From NCBI GenBank assembly GCA_964058845.1, contig CAXKVR010000040.1, forward strand, positions 243,310 through 307,309: a stretch of DNA of 64,000 nt, written 5' to 3'. This DNA is from Carex sylvatica. Taxonomy: Eukaryota > Streptophyta > Magnoliopsida > Poales > Cyperaceae. The translations under genes and the position numbers were made by a program. Below are positions 36,334 through 46,830 of the stretch, in pieces. How positions within the stretch are numbered: the stretch's first letter is position 1; the number at the start of each line of letters is the position of its first letter. The notes beneath the pieces were generated by a model, which saw only the letters and a program-made list of their open reading frames with translations, made no database searches and was not told the DNA's origin.

Positions 36334-38571
36334 TCATTCACTGCTGCCGGTAGCCATCAGAAATTCTCCTTCACAAACAACTTCAACCCCGACATAGGCT
36401 TTACCTTCCATCTTTGCAATACCGAATCTCTTTTGGAGTTTAACAAGTGTCATGCGCATTACAAGTGTCTCCAGCAATAACTGGTTTCCGAAATCTAACC
36501 TTGTCTATTCCTGCAAAAAAGAAATTTTCGCGCAACCCACCAACTTCAGGTTGAAGCATCACCATTCCTCCTACTTAGGCCATTGCCTTCACCAACAAAA
36601 ACAAAATATCAATTACTGATGTTGCATCTGGTACCATTTGTTAATGACTGATACATTACTGATGTTTTGTGACTCCGGTTGGCTTTCATTCTAGCCTACC
36701 CCAACTTGTTTTAAACTAAATGCTTGGTTGCTGCTGCTGTTGATACATGATTGATAACAAGTTTAAAAGAAGAATCTTGCAGATTTCGATATATATATGC
36801 ATGGTGAACAGAAAAGTCAATAAGATGTGTGCGCCTATTAAATAATGAAAGGCCCGTAAAACCAATAAAGATGTATAGGTTCCACTATTCATATTTCTTC
36901 TTAAAAAAAAAAAAAAGGATTTAAATATTACAAAACCCCTGTCATGGACCTACTACTCAGATTAAAACAAGCTACTCTGGTGTTTCTATTATTTCTTGTG
37001 CTTGTGACAGTTTCTTGAAGCTGTAATACTTATTTTATACAAGACAAACATCACTTGCAGAGTTGCAGTACATAAATAAAGAAATCAGAGAAATAAGAAA
37101 AAGTAAATTAATTGACACAGATATAAAAAAATAATTTAAACAATAATAAGCTAAGTACCTCAACCATGAGAACCCCGGGCATGATTGGGTGTTTAGGAAA
37201 ATGTCCAGGGAAGAAATTATCATTTATTGTTACATTTTTAATACCAACAGCTGTTACACCAGGCTTGCATTCTATCACTCTATCCACTAGCAAGAACGGA
37301 AACCTATGTCCAAAAGATAACAAACAAAAGAATAAATATAATAATACTAAGCTGCTGTGAGGAATATGACCAATACAGGAGTACTTTAAGCCTGGAACCA
37401 GTAGTCCTGGATCTTTAAATAAAAACTTTGTTAATGTTGCTACCATTCAAATGCTCAGAAGTTAAGATTAGTCACATCTTTTTCTCTTTTATAACATGTA
37501 AAATTGGGTTGTTGTCTATCCCTGTAGAAACTTTTGCCTACCCTGATAGATATGATGGCTATGCTCCTGACACTTTTAATACACTAGACCGAAAAAAATG
37601 GCAATGTATGATACATGGCTATTATTGCAGATCTCAAATCTTGCAAGTTTGCATGCTAACCCAGAATTTACATGGAGAACACTTCCTTACAGCTTAAACT
37701 TGGTATGTTGAAAAGTTCATAATGTAAATAGGTTGCACTTGGTTTGGCATTTCTTATATGGGTTCAGGGCATTGGTGGATCCCAATGCATCATTTGGTGT
37801 TAGATTGAACACCCAAAGTTTGAAAAATATAAGATGAATTTACTAAATTCTGTAATGCAAGTTTAATTAGTTAAATCCTGCTTGCAATTAAGATATGCAT
37901 ATATTATACAATAGGTTTCTATTGTATATGTTCAATAAATAAAAATTGTTAGCTTTGCACTGTAAAAGCAAGTAAATTGTAGGCATTAGCCTTAAAAAAA
38001 ATGCTAGTAGAGTTCCTATGTGAATGCATTCGCAGAGCAGAACTATAACGAAAGATAAATTTTTCTCTCTAATCTTATATCCAAGAAAATAGTTAAAAAC
38101 TGAAGAATCTCACCTGTTAGGCAAAATCTCCCTGATTTGGTTTATATCCATCACGGTTGGAAATGCAGCAAATTCTACAACAAATTTTAAAAAGATCAAA
38201 GCACAGTCAGAATTCTAGTAAAAGTATCATGCCAATAAAAAAATGTTTAGTTAAAATAAAAGTAAAATTTCCAGTACAATTTATAGCAATAAGCAAATCT
38301 TTCTAAAAAAAAGTCTAGAAAAAAATGCTTACTCTTCTCAATAGGAATCTCCGCTTCAGTTTCAACTTCCACACTTGACCAAATAGCGTCTCGACTCCAT
38401 TAATGGAGAGACTGGCCTAGCTTTTGAAATGGATAGAGGTCTCGCTTCTTGAGCTTGAAGAGTTGATTTAATGGAAAGCGAAGCAGCAAGTTTCGGACGG
38501 GAGAGAGAAGAGCTGGGCTGGAAGACTGAGGAATGGGGAAAGAGAGATCTAGCCATGGTTGTTGCCTCCAT
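36334..38571 (-). pseudogene. FabZ: Plastid 3-hydroxyacyl-ACP dehydratase (FabZ) pseudogene
   Basis: Four exons were recognised: 38333-38571, 38114-38174, 37159-37303 and 36334-36586, all with GT/AG junctions. FabZ acts in the plastid fatty acid synthase cycle. Exon 1 encodes a Ser/Arg-rich transit-like segment. Exon 2 ends DINQIREILPNR, with Asn where most relatives have His. Exon 3 carries [11 protein letters not shown] and the catalytic-His motif [14 protein letters not shown], then VLMVE with the catalytic Glu. Exon 4 should continue ALAQVGG, but reads AMA then TAA (36575-36577). A 2-nt deletion near 36462-36466 shifts the frame before MRMTLVKLQKRFGIAKMEGK. Exon 1 also has a frameshift near its end, since the ATG frame stops at 38362. 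The rest is well conserved, so loss of function looks recent. Confidence 0.82.
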
Positions 38572-38710
38572 TAACTATGATCAGAAGTTAAACCTGTTAG
38601 AATTTAGTTGTTTCAGTAAAATAAAATAGAATGTGAATTGGTTCGAATTGACCTTATTTGATCGGAGGCAACATTGAGAGAAAAAAATTTGGTTGCATAA
38701 ATATGACATT

Positions 38711-39067
38711 CAGGGGCAGACCCAGAGTACAACAGGGGGGCAACTCCTGGATTTCGAGTTTTAGTGGTGATCTATCGGTACTGATCGACTTTGTTCCTTG
38801 GAATTTTTTTTGTCCCCCTCTAAATATTTGATTTGTAATTCAGATTAAATTTAGTGTTAAAATCAAAATAAATTTCTTGAATTATAATTGATAATTAGAA
38901 TTATAAGTTAAAGCATCATAAATTATAAGTCAGAGTATTAGAAAATATAAGTCAAAGTATTATTTTTGTATCGAGTATTCAATTAGTTAATGAGTTTAAA
39001 TCCGATAAGTTATTTAAACCCGATTCTCTATTTTTTTGCCCCCACGAAAATTCTAGGTCCGCCCCTT
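38711..39067. mobile_element. hAT-type MITE, ggtccaccc family, inverted copy
   Basis: The left end is caggggcagaccc and the right end ggtccgcccctt. The interior matches 19493-19849 in reverse orientation (tatcggtactgatcgact against cagtcgagaccgatagat). No clear target duplication. It lies in the presumed leader intron of the FabZ pseudogene. Confidence 0.6.
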
Positions 39068-39179
39068 ACTCGATAATTTTTCATCTATTAACTACCATTA
39101 CAGTTTACATAGAGGTAATCTCTGAAGATTAAAATCGTAAAGAGAACAAGAGTAAAGAGGAGAGGAGAACAAGCATTAC

Positions 39180-39400
39180 CTTGTCGGAGAGAAGAAGGAA
39201 AGTGAAGAGGAGCAGAGAACACCTTTTCGCCTTCCACTTGCTCTGCTTCTGATCAGACGAACATCGTCAATTTCATTTATATTTATGTTTTGCGTTTGCG
39301 CTTGCGTTTGCCCGACAAACCCTTGTTTCCGAGAGAGATGGCGATGAAAACGATGACAATCCGGTAGCAATATTGAGATTCAAAATCAGACTTTTTCAGG
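39180..39400 (-). other. Possible non-coding first exon of the FabZ pseudogene
   Basis: The minus strand has a CT-rich, leader-like segment that ends in a good donor (ccgacaag|gtaatg, near 39180). A plausible acceptor (ctaacag near 38597) lies just before the ATG at 38571. This would make a 5' leader exon and intron. It is an inference from composition and splice motifs only. Confidence 0.35.
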
Positions 39401-39489
39401 AATGCTATATTGAGTGCATATTTGCTAATTTTGAGAACTAAGATAATTTTTTTTTTAAAATATCGATTTTGTTCTTTCACTCTCTCTAA

Positions 39490-40740
39490 TTCAATTAATA
39501 AGAGAACTATTCAAGAAAATAATTAGAATTTTCTGATCTTCTACCGAGTGATTGATATATGAAATAGATTACACTTTCTTCTTCATATATACTCTTACAA
39601 TTTCTGTTTCTATGCTATCTTATTAATCTTTTAGTGGAAACTGAACCAAATTAAAGTTCAAGTCAATTGGTCCACAATATCTCATATTACTAAACAACAA
39701 GTCAACAAAAAGTAGTGCTTGAACAGTCAAATTAAAATATGCAAAGATAAAAGGCTACCAATTAATATGCTAAATTATAGATGCAACGTTAATGCAGTCT
39801 TCACAGAAACTAATTATTCTGTGCATTTATGTATCCAACATTTCGATGGCTGTTCTTTAAAATAAAATTATTTTACCATTACTGATACACGTACAGTGGC
39901 CATGAATATATAGTACCTGCAAATACAGTGATTAATTCTTGATTGATATATTAAAAAAAATGAACAAAAAACTGTCATATTAAAAAAGCTGTATCTTTCG
40001 TTAGAAGATGTACAAATAGGTTGGACTAATAAGGTGCAATTTTTGCTTTTGCTGTAAGCAGGTTACTGTAGTTGGATTTTGTTGTACCGATTGTAATTGT
40101 CTAACTGAGCATGTTGCACCTATTGTAGCATTCTTTTACATTTCAATTAAAAAAAATAGAGAGGAGAGAGTTGTCGAGCATGTTGTACTATTGTAGCACT
40201 CTTTTGTTAGATTTTTAACTTTTGTTGGTGCTAATTTAATTGTCTCTCATTATAAAATTTGTATGAGATATTTATATTATTACATGATTATTTATGTTGT
40301 CGCTAATTTTAAATTTGTCATGCGTATGCTGTTGTCTTTACTGACATTTTAGTTTGCAAATATGCTGTCTTTAGCCGCATACAAAAAAAATTTCAACGCT
40401 TATAAAATTTCATGCTCTCTCACAATTTTTGTTTATTATAACATGTACTTAACTAAAATACTAAATAGGCAATCCTATTTATCTGTCATCATTCTTTTTT
40501 AAGATATAAATAAATAGATATAAATACATATAATTGTTTCCTTTTATGTACACCGTATAGATATTAATGAATCTATCCATATTTAGAAATAAAAAGATGT
40601 GAGTTTTAAAGAGTAAGGATAAATTGGATATTGAAATGAAAAATATTCTCTCAGCTCTCAAAATTGTAAAAGATACGCTCAGTATAGCACTCCCCTTTCT
40701 TTTTTTAGGGTTGAAAAGTTTTTTTATTGTAATGATAATA
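39490..40740. other. AT-rich intergenic DNA
   Basis: No supported gene. The frame at 40479-40748 is A/T-run driven. Confidence 0.4.
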
Positions 40741-40754
40741 TAACTCATAATAAC

Positions 40755-41131
40755 ACATACTTAAAATTGATTTTATGATGAGAAAAGAAAAATAGCACAG
40801 TTGGTAGGAAAAAAAAATCTTAAGACAGTTAGTTATTCAAAGATCAACAATTTGATTTCTTTTCAGGACTTTGTAGTTTTTGTAAAGATTTAAAAAAAAA
40901 GATTTCACGATGAAAAAATAATATATTTCTTTTTGTTATTAAACATACTTAAAATTAATTTTATGATGAGAAAAGAGAGGTGACACAATTGACTAGAAAA
41001 AAAAAATCTTAAAATTAATAGTTATCCAGAAATTAAGAGTTTGATTTCTCACTGTGACTTCATAGTTTTTGTGAAGATCTTAAAAAAAAAAAAACAAAGA
41101 TTTATGATGAAAAAACAATATATTTCTTTGC
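40755..41131 (+). repeat. Tandem pair of SINE-like repeats (~188-bp unit)
   Basis: Two diverged copies (about 40755-40942 and 40943-41131) each contain a box-A-like stretch (gcacagttggtag / gacacaattgactag). Each then has a box-B-like stretch (aatttgatttcttttc / gagtttgatttctcactg) about 60-70 bp later, and A-rich runs. This is the layout of a tRNA-derived SINE or tRNA relic, here duplicated head to tail. Confidence 0.4.
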
Positions 41132-41308
41132 CATTTTTAGTAAACATTATATATATTTTTTCTATGAACGATACATATTTTAATTAGGCAATAGTGAGGA
41201 TAGCGAGAGGGGTCCATATTGAGTAAAATAGACAAACTTCTTGTCATATTCGGTCAGGTCTGAGTAAAATTTGATCCGAGCATAAAAATGTAATTTTATA
41301 ACCGTACC

Positions 41309-42030
41309 TAGAGTATTGCTTTTACCCGCCCGGGTCGGACCCGACCCGTACCCGCCCGTGCCCGTTATCCGGGTTACCCGTGCCCGAGCCCGGGTATGGG
41401 TCGGGTAAACGGGTAGACGGGTACGGGTAAAAAATGGGTAGGGTACGATTTTTTGGTTCAAAACCCGACCAAACCCGGTCCGATTTAAGTCCGACCCGAC
41501 CCGACCAACCCGATCCGGACCCGGACCCGACCCCGACCCGACCCGACCCGATCCGACCCGACCTGACCCGTACCCGACACCGTACCCGACCCCATACCCG
41601 ACCCGTTAAAAAATTCAAAAAAATTCAGAAAAATTCAAAAAAAATTCAAAAAAAATTCAAAAAAATTCAGAAAAAATTCAAAAAAATTCAAAAAATTCAA
41701 TTTTTTTTGAAATTTCGAATTTGCCGCCTAAAAAAAAAAAAAAAAAAAAACAGAAAAAACCAGAAAAAAAACAGAAAAAAAAAAAAAAAAAAAAAACCGG
41801 ACCGGACCGGGTACCCGACCCGGACCGGGTACTATACCCGGACCGCCCTACCCTTGCCGGGTACCACGGGCACGGGTAAAACTCGGGTCGGGTACGGTTT
41901 TTGAAAATTATACCCGAGTATACCCGCCCCGAGATACCCGTTTACCCGACCTACCCGTACCCGACCAAACCCGTGGCCCGACCCCGGGTAAACCCAGTCC
42001 GCCCGAGCCCGATCCGAGAGCAGCCCACTA
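41309..42030. mobile_element. Non-autonomous hAT element, acccg family (722 bp)
   Basis: It begins tagagtattgc and ends gcagcccacta, and is flanked by perfect 8-bp duplications ACCGTACC at 41301-41308 and 42031-42038. Both ends are packed with acccg/cgggt motifs, probable transposase binding sites. The middle (cccgttaaaaa, aattc runs, gaatttgccgcc, then A-runs with cagaaaa) matches the two ends of the large element at 42782-50233 with everything between removed. It is therefore an internal-deletion derivative of that element. Reading frames in the GC-rich repeats are artefacts. Confidence 0.88.
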
Positions 42031-42079
42031 ACCGTACCTATGATTTAACTGGCACATTTTAAAATCACGTTTTACCGCT

Positions 42080-42240
42080 TCTAACCATAGTAATAGAGTT
42101 CGGGTTTTGGATTTATCAACGAATCAATTCACATTTAATACAACGATTTACGTATTAAACGATCAATTCGCGAATTAATCGCCTATTTAACGAAATTTTC
42201 CGTTTTATACGCGTTTTTTACAATAAAATTCGTTGCTGTC
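42080..42240. repeat. Eroded repeat with gaattcg/aacgaatt words
   Basis: The segment accatagtaatagagttcgg to cgttttttacaataaaattc resembles 16920-17170. The right end is missing. Confidence 0.35.
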
Positions 42241-42310
42241 CATCATGCTATCACATGCTCTCCTAGAAGAAAGTGCCAAAAACTCGAAATTTCTGCATGT
42301 GGGGGGCTAA

Positions 42311-42778
42311 TAGGGTGTTCAGTTGAAACCGAACTGAAATTGGTAAATCAAAGTTATAATTTGATTTTAAAAATAGACTGAACTGAACCGAATTAGTATT
42401 GTAACCGAACTGAACCAAAGTTTTATTTCGGTTTGTTAGATTTGTTCGGTTCAAACCGAAATATATTAATTTTTTTTATTTAAAATAATTGATTTATAAT
42501 AAACCGAACTATATTAAGAAATAAACCGGAGTGTTAAGAAATAAATCAAATATTTAAAGGAATTGATTAAGAAATAAACCGGAGTATTGTTAAGAAATAA
42601 ACCGGGTGGTTCGGATTAAATTCATATTATATGAAAGTTTGGTCGGTTCGGTTAATTCAGTTTTGAAATTTTTCAAACCGAACCGAACCGATCCAATAAA
42701 CCAAAATAACCGAACCGTTTAAACCGAACTAACGGTTCGGTCCAAAACCTATTAAACCGAACCGTTTGAGCACCCCTA
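42311..42778. mobile_element. Small hAT element, aaccgaac family
   Basis: Ends tagggtgttcagtt and the complement of taggggtgctcaaac are inverted. The interior is filled with aaccgaac, ccgaactg and ggttcgg motifs. The left flank is GGGGCTAA (42303-42310). The matching right flank GGGGCTAT (50239-50246) is now 7.4 kb away, because the large hAT element inserted across its right edge. Confidence 0.8.
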
Positions 42779-42959
42779 GGGTAGAGGGTTGCAAAAACCC
42801 GGGTCGGGCGGCCCGTACCCGACCCGTCCGTGCCCGGTACCTGGGGTACCCGTGCCCGAGCCCGGGTATAGGTCGGGTAAACGGGTACACAGGCATAAAA
42901 CGGGTAGGGTACGGTTATTTTGTTCAATACCCGGGCAAACACGGCCCGAATTACGCCCG

Positions 42960-45043
42960 TGATGCGCGTAAAGTGTACGCTAAGAAGTTTCAGTACAATA
43001 AGATGTACCTTTTAAACCTTAAACGCTTTTGAGTCAAATTGCAAGTGCACAATTATATCAAAGTAGTATTTTAGGTATCGATCCACAGAGAGTATGGAAA
43101 ATACTTAGTTTTAAACCCTAAATAATTAATTTCAGTAAATAAAAGTAAAGTGCAATAAAGTAAAGTAAAAGGGGGGGTTTGTTTAAGTAATCCTAAAGGT
43201 TGGGTTCAATACCCGAGAATAAGGAATAGTAAACAATAGATGTAAATGAAATGAAAGAAAGAAATATTGGTTTGCTTTTCAAGTTGAGAAAATCTAGGGG
43301 TCTTTGGTCTACAATCCCTTGCTAATTCTATCTATTCGGTTTGTTTATATTCATGTTTGATTTAAATGAGGTTTCTAACCTAATATGTTAGCCTATTTCA
43401 ATTAATTATTGATATAAGTATTTTGGTGGGTTGGGTTAATTTTCCTCGAGTTTTAGGGCTGTCACCATCCTAAAGGGATATTTAACAATCACGTTCACAC
43501 AAAATACATATCAATACTTAATCAATCTAGGTGTCCAAATTAGGAGTTTGACTTCAGAAATACCTACCTCACCAAAACCCTAACTCTAATTTCTGGAGAT
43601 CCGGTTTATATCCTAGTGTTAATAAGATATCCTATACCTTTATGATTTGATTGATACAGGGTGGATTACTTGACCTATGCTGGGGTTTAATGATTAAAGC
43701 GGAAAAACAGGACATAGCACGATTTCTAGCTACTTTAATTCATTAAAGCTAACATGGTACTTGAATTTCAAGTATATGAAATCATAAAGAATAATTCACA
43801 GAAATTACCATTAAATCAAACAATCATAATAAAAACAGTATAACCGAATAAATATAATTAAACAAGTTCATGCATGATGACCTAAACCCCTAGAGAGAGA
43901 ACTACTCACTCTTGGAGAGGTCCATTACAAAAATTGGCAAAGTAAGAAGAAATCAAATGAAAGAAAATGATTACACCCTTTGACAAATCAAAGCCCTCTG
44001 TCTTGCCGAATATTGCTCCGGAAATCCTTCTTCTCCTCCCTTGAAAGCTTTCCTTACTCCAGAATTTATCGCTAAGTGTGTGTAAAGAGAGAATGATGGT
44101 GTGTTGGTTGATGTGAGATTGAATGATGGATGGTTGGGAAAGGACTCTCCCTTTTATAGCCAAGGATTATGCCCGATTTAGAGGCTAGAAGGTGGGGTTA
44201 GTGGGTGCTCTGTTTAGCATTACTTCCCTGGCAAGTAAGTGTATTTCTGGCAGTAAAAACGCGTCCATAAAGCGCCAAAAATAGAAAAACTGTCAAACCG
44301 GGCAGTTATTGGCTTTCTGCGGGTCCAGTGCGTATGGATGACCCGTACTGCGGGTGGCTTCACCCGCACTGGGACAAGTTTCCTTATTTAACTTCTGCAA
44401 TTATCTCTGGGTGCGGATGGCACTGCGGATGGATGACCCGCACTGCGGGTGGAATCTGCTCTTCTGAAGTTGCCGAAATTTGGCTAAGTCCTGAATGCGG
44501 ATGGGCTCATCCGCAGTGCGTGTGGTCCATCCGCACTGGGAAGAATTTTTCATTATTTTTCATTTTTTATTTTCTCAAGTTGTAGATCTTCTCGTTGGCT
44601 TTCCGAAAAGTGGTCATATGTCCAAAACGGAGTTACGAGTCAAAAGTTGTGGCCGTTTTAAGTTCAGACTCTATTTTTGTAGTTCTGCTACAGTGCGTCC
44701 GCACTGGGCTCGGACTTTTTCTGTTCGACCAGTGTGCGGCCGCATCGATATCCGTGCGTCCGCACGGATCTTGACGAATAGCTTATTATACCTTTTTAAA
44801 ATTGGCGCGCGTCCAGAAATCCATCTAAGTACTCATTATGACCATATCGTAAACCGTGCGTTCGCACTAGGCATTTTTCTTCGTTTTTCTTCATTTTTCT
44901 TTGTTTCCTGCAAATTAAAACCAAACAAATGCAGTAACTTGATTCTAGGTGTATTATATTCTCTTTATATTCAAAATACAAGATATTTGGTGTTATTTTA
45001 TGATGAAAACTAGATCGAATATGTATATAATTTATGCTTATCA
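42960..45043. mobile_element. Solo LTR, copy 2 (2084 bp), nested in hAT
   Basis: Starts TGATGCGCGTAAAGTG and ends ATGCTTATCA exactly as copy 1. It is flanked by perfect 5-bp duplications GCCCG at 42955-42959 and 45044-45048, both lying in the acccg array of the hAT element. It is collinear with 10380-12197 at very high identity over the first 1.5 kb. It differs in its 3' third, where about 266 extra bases (roughly 44540-44890) carry further gcgtccgcac-type repeats. No internal retrotransposon genes. Confidence 0.9.
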
Positions 45044-45234
45044 GCCCGTACCCGCCCGACCCGTACCCGGCGCCCGACTCGTACCCGTACCCGTACCCGT
45101 ACCCGTACCCATACCCGTACCCGACCCGTTAAAAATTCAAATTTTTTTGAAATTTTGAATTTGCCGCCGGTTCAACCGGGCCCAGACCCATCGTCCCGTC
45201 GGTTTTTTTTTTTTTTTTCAAATTTTATTCCCTC

Positions 45235-45480
45235 CCAATATTTTCTTTAAATACCCCCTATTCCTCTCAAAAAATTCACACTCTCATTCTCTCATCTCTC
45301 ATTTTCTCAATCTCAATTCTCAAATTTAATTTTTCACAATTTTTTAATTTATTGTTTAAAAAAAAATATAGTTGTAAATTTAATTCATTATACAAATCCG
45401 CAAACGGAATTACGAAGGTATCGAAATTACGAAGTTCGGCACCTCCCGCAAAATTTTTTCGCGAGATTTAAAGGTAACAT
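45235..45480 (+). promoter_or_regulatory. Putative promoter and 5' leader of the hAT transposase
   Basis: A TATA-like ctttaaatac near 45244 is followed by a CT/TC-rich leader (cactctcattctctcatctc). A donor-like aaag|gtaaca lies near 45473. The next coding ATG is at 46831, so the leader probably contained an intron of about 1.3 kb. Confidence 0.45.
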
Positions 45481-45658
45481 TTATTTCATTTTAGATTAAT
45501 TTATTTTTGTAGAGTACATTTAGTTTATGCTATATTTATTGAATATTAAGTAATTAGATTTGTTATTTGTTAGGTTTGTTAAATTTATTAAGTAATTAGA
45601 TTTGTTAGATTTATTGAATATGTTAGATTTATTTAGTTTATGTTAGATTTGAATATGT

Positions 45659-46260
45659 CAAGTAATTATATTTGTTTTGAATATGTTAGATTTTATTTTT
45701 CAAATTGTTAGATTTATTTTTAATATGTTTTTTTAAAATAGATTAGTTTTATAGATTTGAATATATGAAGTGATTATATTTGTTTTGAATATGTTAGATT
45801 TATTTTTCAAAATTCGGATTTATTTTTAATAGGTTTTTTAAAATATGTTAGTTTTATAGATTTGAATATGTGAAGTGATTATAATTGTTTTGAATATGTT
45901 AGATTTATTTTTCAAAATTCGGATTTATTTTTAATAGGTTTTTTAAAATAGGTTAGTTTTATAGATTTGAATATGTGAAGTGATTATATTTGTTTTGAAT
46001 AGGTTAGATTTATTTTTCAAAATTCAGATTTATTTTTAATAGGTTTTTTAAAATAAGTTAGTTTTATAGATTTGAATATGTGAAGTGATTATATTTGTTT
46101 TGAATAGGTTAGATTTATTTTTCAAAATTCGGATTTATTTTTAATAGGTTTTTAAAAATATGTTAGTTTTATAGATTTGAATATGTGAAGTGATTATATT
46201 TGTTTTGAATAGGTTAGATTTATTTTTCAAAATTCGGATTTATTTTTAATAGGTTTTTTA
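45659..46260 (+). repeat. 105-bp tandem repeat, ~5.5 copies
   Basis: The motif gtgattatatttgttttgaa recurs at about 45770, 45875, 45979, 46084 and 46189. Each unit also contains tttttcaaaattcggattta and ggttagttttatagatttga. It lies within the presumed leader intron of the transposase. Confidence 0.85.
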
Positions 46261-46725
46261 ATTTCTGTTTTTTAATTTCTGTTTTTTAAATTCAGTTTTT
46301 TAATTTCTGATTTTTAAATTCTGATTTTTAAATTCTGTTTTTTAATTTCTGTTTTTTAAATTCTGTTTTTTAAATTCTGTTTTTTAATTTCTGTTTTTTA
46401 ATTTCTGTTTTTTAAATGCTGTTTTTTAATTTCTGTTTTTTAAATTCTGGTTTTTAATTTCTGTTTTTTAATTTCTGTTTTTTAATTTCTGTTTTTTAAT
46501 TTCTGTTTTTTAATTTCTGTTTTTTAAATTCTGTTTTTTAATTTCTGATTTTTAATTTCTGTTTTTTAAATTCTGTTTTTTAAATTCTGTTTTTAATTTC
46601 TGTTTTTTAAATTCTTTTTTTAAATTTCTGTTTTTTAAATTCTGTTTTTTAAATTCTGTTTTTTAATTTCTGTTTTTTAAATTCTATTTTTTAAATTCTG
46701 TTTTTTAAATTCTGTTTTTTATTTT
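46261..46725 (+). repeat. 13-14-bp minisatellite (tttctgttttttaaa)
   Basis: More than thirty imperfect units of ttctgttttttaa(a/t) run head to tail with no interruption, directly after the 105-bp array. Confidence 0.9.
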
Positions 46726-46830
46726 TCAATGTATGTTAGAATTATTTTGAGTAGGTGAAATAAATAGGTTACATATATTTTTTTAATATGTCAAGTAATT
46801 TACATTTATTATTTTGAATAGGTTTAATAA

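Noticed and set aside
37108..37446. A 112-codon frame that looks like a small dehydratase.
   Set aside because: Only its middle (37159-37303) is FabZ exon 3. The two ends are intron read-through.
41180..41904. Long frames (up to 156 codons) rich in Arg/Pro/Asp/Gly and lysine.
   Set aside because: They are translations of the acccg/cgggt arrays and A-runs of a non-autonomous hAT element, open on both strands because the repeat lacks stop codons.
44328..45013. Frames of 85 and 172 codons rich in Cys/Trp/Arg.
   Set aside because: They are produced by the gtgcggatg/ccgcac repeat zone of the solo LTR and are not conserved in frame between the two copies.
45659..46725. A possible CRISPR-like or satellite locus.
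   Set aside because: The units are directly adjacent without unique spacers, lie inside a plant transposon, and form simple tandem arrays.
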